A stretch of 9,130 nucleotides of DNA. It comes from SAR202 cluster bacterium (lineage in GTDB: Bacteria > Chloroflexota > Dehalococcoidia > Lucifugimonadales > UBA1123). Below, one piece after another: positions 6,537 through 9,130 of this stretch (position 1 is its first letter; each line of letters opens with the position of its first letter). The notes beneath the pieces were generated by a model that had not been told where the DNA came from, did not search any database, and was given only the letters and a program-made list of their open reading frames with translations. Position numbers and translations under genes: made by a program. The stretch spans positions 1-9,130 of the forward strand of contig JASLRP010000066.1 in assembly GCA_030743915.1 (NCBI GenBank), given 5' to 3'.

Positions 6537-7817
6537 ATGCCCTCATTGAAAACGACCACAAAACACAGGATCAACAGACGAGCGCCGAGACTCGACATCA
6601 GTTTTCTGAACATATTCTGGACAGCGTTGGCAACGGCCATCTTCCTCGCGCTGGCTTGCTCGAACGCGGAGCTGGAATCGACAACTCCCCCACGGGAGAC
6701 TCCGCCACCAGCGGCTGTTCAACAGGACGCCACGCCCGAATCTCCGACGTCCACGCCGCCTGTCTCTGGCCCGCCGCCGTTAGACACATCCATCGCCAGC
6801 GTGCCGCTTTCAGATGTAGTGTTCGACACATTCCGTGGCGGTTTCATCCGGCTTTCCGAGGCCTCGGACGGCCAGATGGAAAACCTGCGAGACCGAATAA
6901 AGCCCATATACTCTCCAGAGTACGACAGCGCGGAGGAAAGTGACTGGCTTGACTCGGACGACATGGTGATCGGGTATGAGTCCGAGAGTGGCGCGTTCGC
7001 CTATCCGGTCAAGATGCTTAACCTCCACGAATTGGTTAACGACGTGATAGACGGGGAGCCGGTGCTGATCTCCTACTGTCCCTTATGCGCCAGCGGCGTG
7101 GTGTACTCTCGCACGCTGGGTAACCAGACGCTGATTTTTGGCAACACCAGCGCTTTGTACGAATCTGGCCTCGTGATGTTCGATCACCAGACAGGCTCCT
7201 ACTGGTTCCAGACGCTGGGAGAGGCCATCGTCGGCCCTCTCACAGGCCAACGGTTGCCCCTGCTGCCCTCAGTGACCATCCCCTGGGGCCAGTGGAAGCA
7301 GGACCATCCAGACACCCAGATTCTCAGCAAGAACATGGGCCTGTTGAACCAGGCGTTCGGCAATCCCTACGACCGTGACTCATTCGCTGGATACGAGATC
7401 CGAGTGAATCGGGACCAGTTCGCCTTCCCGGTGAGCGAGGACAAGCTGGACCGGCGCCTGAAATCTGGAGACAGAGTTATCGCTGTTCAGGTCGGAGAGA
7501 CTCACCGCGCCTACGTCCTCACGGGAAGCCCGGACGAAGCCATCAATGACGAGATTGAAGGCCAGAATATCGCCGTGTTCATCCGACAGGACGGGCCTGC
7601 GGGATCGGCATACTTCAGCGCGATCGACGATCGTCTGTTGACGTTCACAGTTGTCGGCGACGCCATAACCGACAACGAGACTTCCAGCCAGTGGAGTTTC
7701 TCCGGACTGGCCGTATCCGGGCCTATGCAGGGCCGGAAATTGGAGGCCGTCCCCTCGCGCACCAGCTTCTGGTTCTCGCTGGTCGGGTCGCTGCCCGAGG
7801 TTGAGCTTCACTCCTGA
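6537..7817 (+). CDS. DUF3179 domain-containing lipoprotein
   Basis: From the ATG at 6537 this is 426 residues. A long basic N-region precedes a hydrophobic helix and the lipobox ALAC, placing the lipidated cysteine at residue 41. A Pro/Thr/Ser-rich linker follows (about 47-83). The DUF3179 domain then shows its usual landmarks: AYPVKMLNLHELVND (155-169, H164), ISYCPLCASGVVY (178-190, C181 and C184), the LIFGNTSALYESGLVMFDHQTGS region (about 199-221), and GPLTGQRLPLLPS followed by W..W...HPDTQILS. A frame with TTG at 6471 is also open, but it adds 22 residues ahead of the signal sequence and is not preferred. The ribosome site is weak for both. DUF3179 has no established biochemical role. The CxxC-like pair and conserved His suggest metal or redox chemistry, by inference only. 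The gene diverges from the transporter operon, and no partner gene follows. Confidence 0.9.
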   Translation: MPSLKTTTKHRINRRAPRLDISFLNIFWTALATAIFLALACSNAELESTTPPRETPPPAAVQQDATPESPTSTPPVSGPPPLDTSIASVPLSDVVFDTFRGGFIRLSEASDGQMENLRDRIKPIYSPEYDSAEESDWLDSDDMVIGYESESGAFAYPVKMLNLHELVNDVIDGEPVLISYCPLCASGVVYSRTLGNQTLIFGNTSALYESGLVMFDHQTGSYWFQTLGEAIVGPLTGQRLPLLPSVTIPWGQWKQDHPDTQILSKNMGLLNQAFGNPYDRDSFAGYEIRVNRDQFAFPVSEDKLDRRLKSGDRVIAVQVGETHRAYVLTGSPDEAINDEIEGQNIAVFIRQDGPAGSAYFSAIDDRLLTFTVVGDAITDNETSSQWSFSGLAVSGPMQGRKLEAVPSRTSFWFSLVGSLPEVELHS

Positions 7818-7857
7818 GTCAATCTGATGCCCGATGCGTTGGCGAGCCTGGATTGCA

Positions 7858-7881
7858 GTCTTTTGTCTGAAATCAAAAGAC
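7858..7881. repeat. 8-bp inverted repeat overlapping the terminator stem
   Basis: GTCTTTTG (7858-7865) and CAAAAGAC (7874-7881) are perfect reverse complements with an 8-base loop. The right arm overlaps the left arm of the terminator hairpin that begins at 7877, so the two stems cannot form together in one transcript. It may act as a small 3'-end structure for the DUF3179 message. Confidence 0.5.
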
Positions 7882-7907
7882 CCCCGCGCTATTTCGCGGG
7901 GGGTCTT
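7877..7907 (-). terminator. Rho-independent terminator, strongest for the minus-strand gene
   Basis: AAGACCCCCGCG (7877-7888) pairs with CGCGGGGGGTCTT (7895-7907), with one extra G and a six-base loop, giving a very stable GC-rich stem. On the minus strand it is followed by TTTTGATTT (from 7878 on), a good U run, so it terminates the ScyD/ScyE-type gene. On the plus strand the tail is only TCTTCGATG, so termination of the DUF3179 gene is likely but weaker. Its place between two convergent genes fits a shared terminator. Confidence 0.85.
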
Positions 7908-7911
7908 CGAT

Positions 7912-7939
7912 GTGGGTCTAACCCACTGATCTTCTCAGT
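7912..7939. repeat. Two small inverted repeats beside the terminator
   Basis: GTGGGT (7912-7917) / ACCCAC (7921-7926) form a six-base stem with a CTA loop. Overlapping its end, ACTGA (7925-7929) / TCAGT (7935-7939) form a five-base stem. Both lie between the minus-strand stop at 7956 and the main terminator, so the 3' untranslated end of that message is largely structured. Confidence 0.5.
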
Positions 7940-7955
7940 TGGACCGAATGCCCAG

Positions 7956-9002
7956 TTACGCCAGGATTCTCCGACGCCTGATGATCAGCCCGCCCCCGAT
8001 AACGAGGATCAGACCGAAGGCTGCGCTCAGAGCGCCAATTAGAGGAGTCACTGAGTAATCGCCGGTCGCAGGTGGCTCAGGCTCGGCAGTGGACAGGCTG
8101 AGCACGTGGCCGCCGCCTGGGCAGACGCCGCAGTTCGCGATGTACAGCAGGTTGTCAGGTCCGATGGCGAGCCCTGTAGGCATGATCAGGCCTTCGCTCA
8201 GCACAACTTCGCGCGTGCCGTCAGGGTTCACTTTGGTCAGCGCTCCGGCTGGCGCCGGGTCCAGCAGAGAGTTAGCTGCGATTTCCAGAACCCAGATGGT
8301 CCCATCAGCTTCGACCGCAATATCTGAAATGTTGGTGAAGCCGTCAAGAAGCACTGCCGGGTCCGCCCCTGCGGCCACGGAATAGACGTTCGCGGCGCCC
8401 ATTGGGAACGGGAAACCCGTTAGCTCTGAGACGTAGAGGAGTCCATCAGGGCCGGCGATGACGTTGGTGGGAACGGACTGATATGGAATCTGGGAGCCAT
8501 CCGGCATTCCCAAGAATGCAGGGGCGTCAACCATGATGTCCGGGAACACCGCCAATGTGGTGATGGCGTTACTGGCGTCAACACCGAGCAGGTCGTTGCC
8601 GCCGGCGTCGGCGACCACAAATCCGTCGGCAGTGGCCAACATGGCATACGGGTTGCTATCAAGCGCTCCGGCGTCGGGGTTTGAAGCGGTTTCGTAGGCG
8701 GCTATATCGACGACTGTCTCCCACGTGCCATCGCCAACCAAACGAACAATCGTGCCGAAATCACCAGAAGGGGCAGGTATGGTTCCTGCATCCCTAACGG
8801 CCGGATCGGCTCCGAGGCCAATCAAGACAAACACGTCATCGCCGCGAACCGCGATGTCGTGGGGGCCTGCAGCGCCGCTGCCATCTTCAGCAGCACCCAG
8901 AGATGGGAAGCCAGTGGCAATGCGGGTTTGCACGCCGTCAAGCAAGCTTGTAACCGAGCCGCTGGCGCCAAAGCAAATGTCTCCACCCTCGCATTGACTC
9001 AC
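7956..9002 (-). pseudogene. ScyD/ScyE-family beta-propeller-like protein, 5' end removed by an insertion sequence
   Basis: The 348-residue frame matches ScyD/ScyE-family extracellular proteins: CEGGDICFGASGSVTSL, GFPSLGAAEDGSGAAGPHDIAV, DSNPYAMLATADGFVVADAGGNDLL, the repeated GPDGLLYVSE / GPDNLLYIANCGVCPGGGHV strands, and a C-terminal tail. These repeats are propeller-like blades. The tail has PPATGD, a hydrophobic helix (about 319-340) and RRRR, which resembles a sortase-type wall or surface sorting signal. Intact family members begin with a signal peptide and a first DNPRGLA..DG.LYVAE strand, about 70 residues before CFG. None of this is present: the frame begins at GTG 9002 and runs back to a stop at 9035-9033 within insertion-sequence DNA. 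A surface protein without a signal peptide would not be exported, so I call it a disrupted gene. The remaining 5' part may lie beyond the element. Confidence 0.75.
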
Positions 9003-9006
9003 TGAA

Positions 9007-9050
9007 AATGTAACCCGAAAGGGGTTGTTGCCTCACGAAGAATGTAACCC
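9007..9050 (+). repeat. Direct repeat AATGTAACCC x2 in the insertion-sequence end
   Basis: AATGTAACCC occurs exactly at 9007-9016 and at 9041-9050, 34 bp apart, about three helical turns, so both copies face the same side of the DNA. This is a likely pair of transposase binding sites. CTCACGAAG (9032-9040) and CTTGTGAG (9054-9061) also form an imperfect inverted pair around the second copy. Confidence 0.7.
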
Positions 9051-9096
9051 AATGCTTGTGAGTACATGAGCGAAGGGAGAAAAGGTGAGGTCACAT

Positions 9097-9130
9097 ATGA
9101 GCTTTCAAGCGAAACGAGAGTTGTTGGCGC
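9097..9130 (+). CDS. Transposase (integrase-type DDE), first 11 codons only
   Basis: The frame ATG AGC TTT CAA ... encodes MSFQAKRELLA and runs off the window. This N-terminus resembles transposases that begin with a (S/F)xxKRELL motif leading into QVAPRYREA and an integrase catalytic core; I recognise it from that short motif and its position only. A purine-rich AAGGTGAGG (9082-9090) ends six bases before the ATG and can serve as the ribosome site. An ATG at 9066 opens another frame without such a match and is not preferred. The direction and the 50-base distance from the repeat-bearing end fit a transposase gene. Confidence 0.6.
   Translation, partial: MSFQAKRELLA

Larger units (their letters stand above)
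8999..9130 (+). mobile_element. Left end of an insertion sequence, continuing beyond the window
   Basis: The homology of the ScyD/ScyE-type gene stops near 8991-9002, and a non-coding end follows with repeated motifs. TCACTGAAAATGTAACCC (8999-9016) and TCACGAAGAATGTAACCC (9033-9050) agree at 15 of 18 positions, with period 34. A transposase reading frame begins at 9097 pointing into the element. Repeated transposase-binding motifs in the end, followed closely by the transposase start, are the usual layout of IS elements with DDE integrase-type transposases. The exact boundary is uncertain by several bases, and the target duplication cannot be seen because the other end is outside the window. 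Confidence 0.7.

Noticed and set aside
7827..8042. 71-aa plus-strand frame after the DUF3179 gene
   Set aside because: It runs through the terminator hairpin and into the antisense of the ScyD/ScyE C-terminus, with no motif or ribosome site.
8089..8997. Plus-strand frames opposite the ScyD/ScyE-type gene (98 aa at 8089, 73 aa at 8106, 90 aa at 8725)
   Set aside because: Antisense shadows of a frame with clear family motifs.
9007..9050. Possible CRISPR array, suggested by the 34-bp spaced AATGTAACCC copies
   Set aside because: Only two short copies are present, next to a transposase start and with no cas genes; the layout fits an insertion-sequence end.

Overview
This 9.1-kb window reads as a bacterial chromosomal segment carrying a solute-uptake operon and two surface-type proteins. 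An insertion sequence begins at the right edge. The style suggests Chloroflexota, perhaps a Dehalococcoidia/SAR202-like lineage: moderately high GC, a family 5 solute-binding lipoprotein with a long Ala-Pro tract after the lipobox, a DUF3179 lipoprotein, and a ScyD/ScyE-like protein with a sorting-signal-like tail. That placement is an inference from protein style only; no rRNA or other marker gene is present.

Left part (1-1148, + strand): the C-terminal two thirds of a YtcJ-type metal-dependent amidohydrolase, cut by the window edge. It converges on a minus-strand operon that reads from about 6275 down to 1208. The operon order is a peptide-type ABC solute-binding lipoprotein (6219-4351), a class V PLP-dependent aminotransferase-fold enzyme (4244-3081), a DppB-type permease (3018-2089) and a DppC-type permease (2089-1208). 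The two permease genes overlap by one base. A near-consensus sigma-70 promoter lies in front of the operon. A 10-bp stem-loop sits between the binding-protein gene and the enzyme gene. No ATPase gene is in the window, so the transporter must use ATPases encoded elsewhere.

Middle and right part: divergent from the operon, across a 317-bp intergenic region with several palindromes, lies a DUF3179 lipoprotein gene (6537-7817, + strand). It converges on a ScyD/ScyE-family gene (7956-9002, - strand), and a strong hairpin terminator lies between them. The ScyD/ScyE gene has lost its 5' end, including its signal peptide. Just upstream lies an insertion-sequence end with two copies of AATGTAACCC 34 bp apart, followed by the first 11 codons of a transposase on the + strand (9097-9130).

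Biologically, the operon probably imports a peptide- or amine-like compound, and the PLP enzyme and perhaps the amidohydrolase would process it; the substrate cannot be read from sequence. The most unusual detail is the start of the PLP enzyme: a good Shine-Dalgarno sequence and conserved N-terminal sequence point to an ACG codon where ATG is expected. I see no convincing new defence, CRISPR or RNA-based system here.
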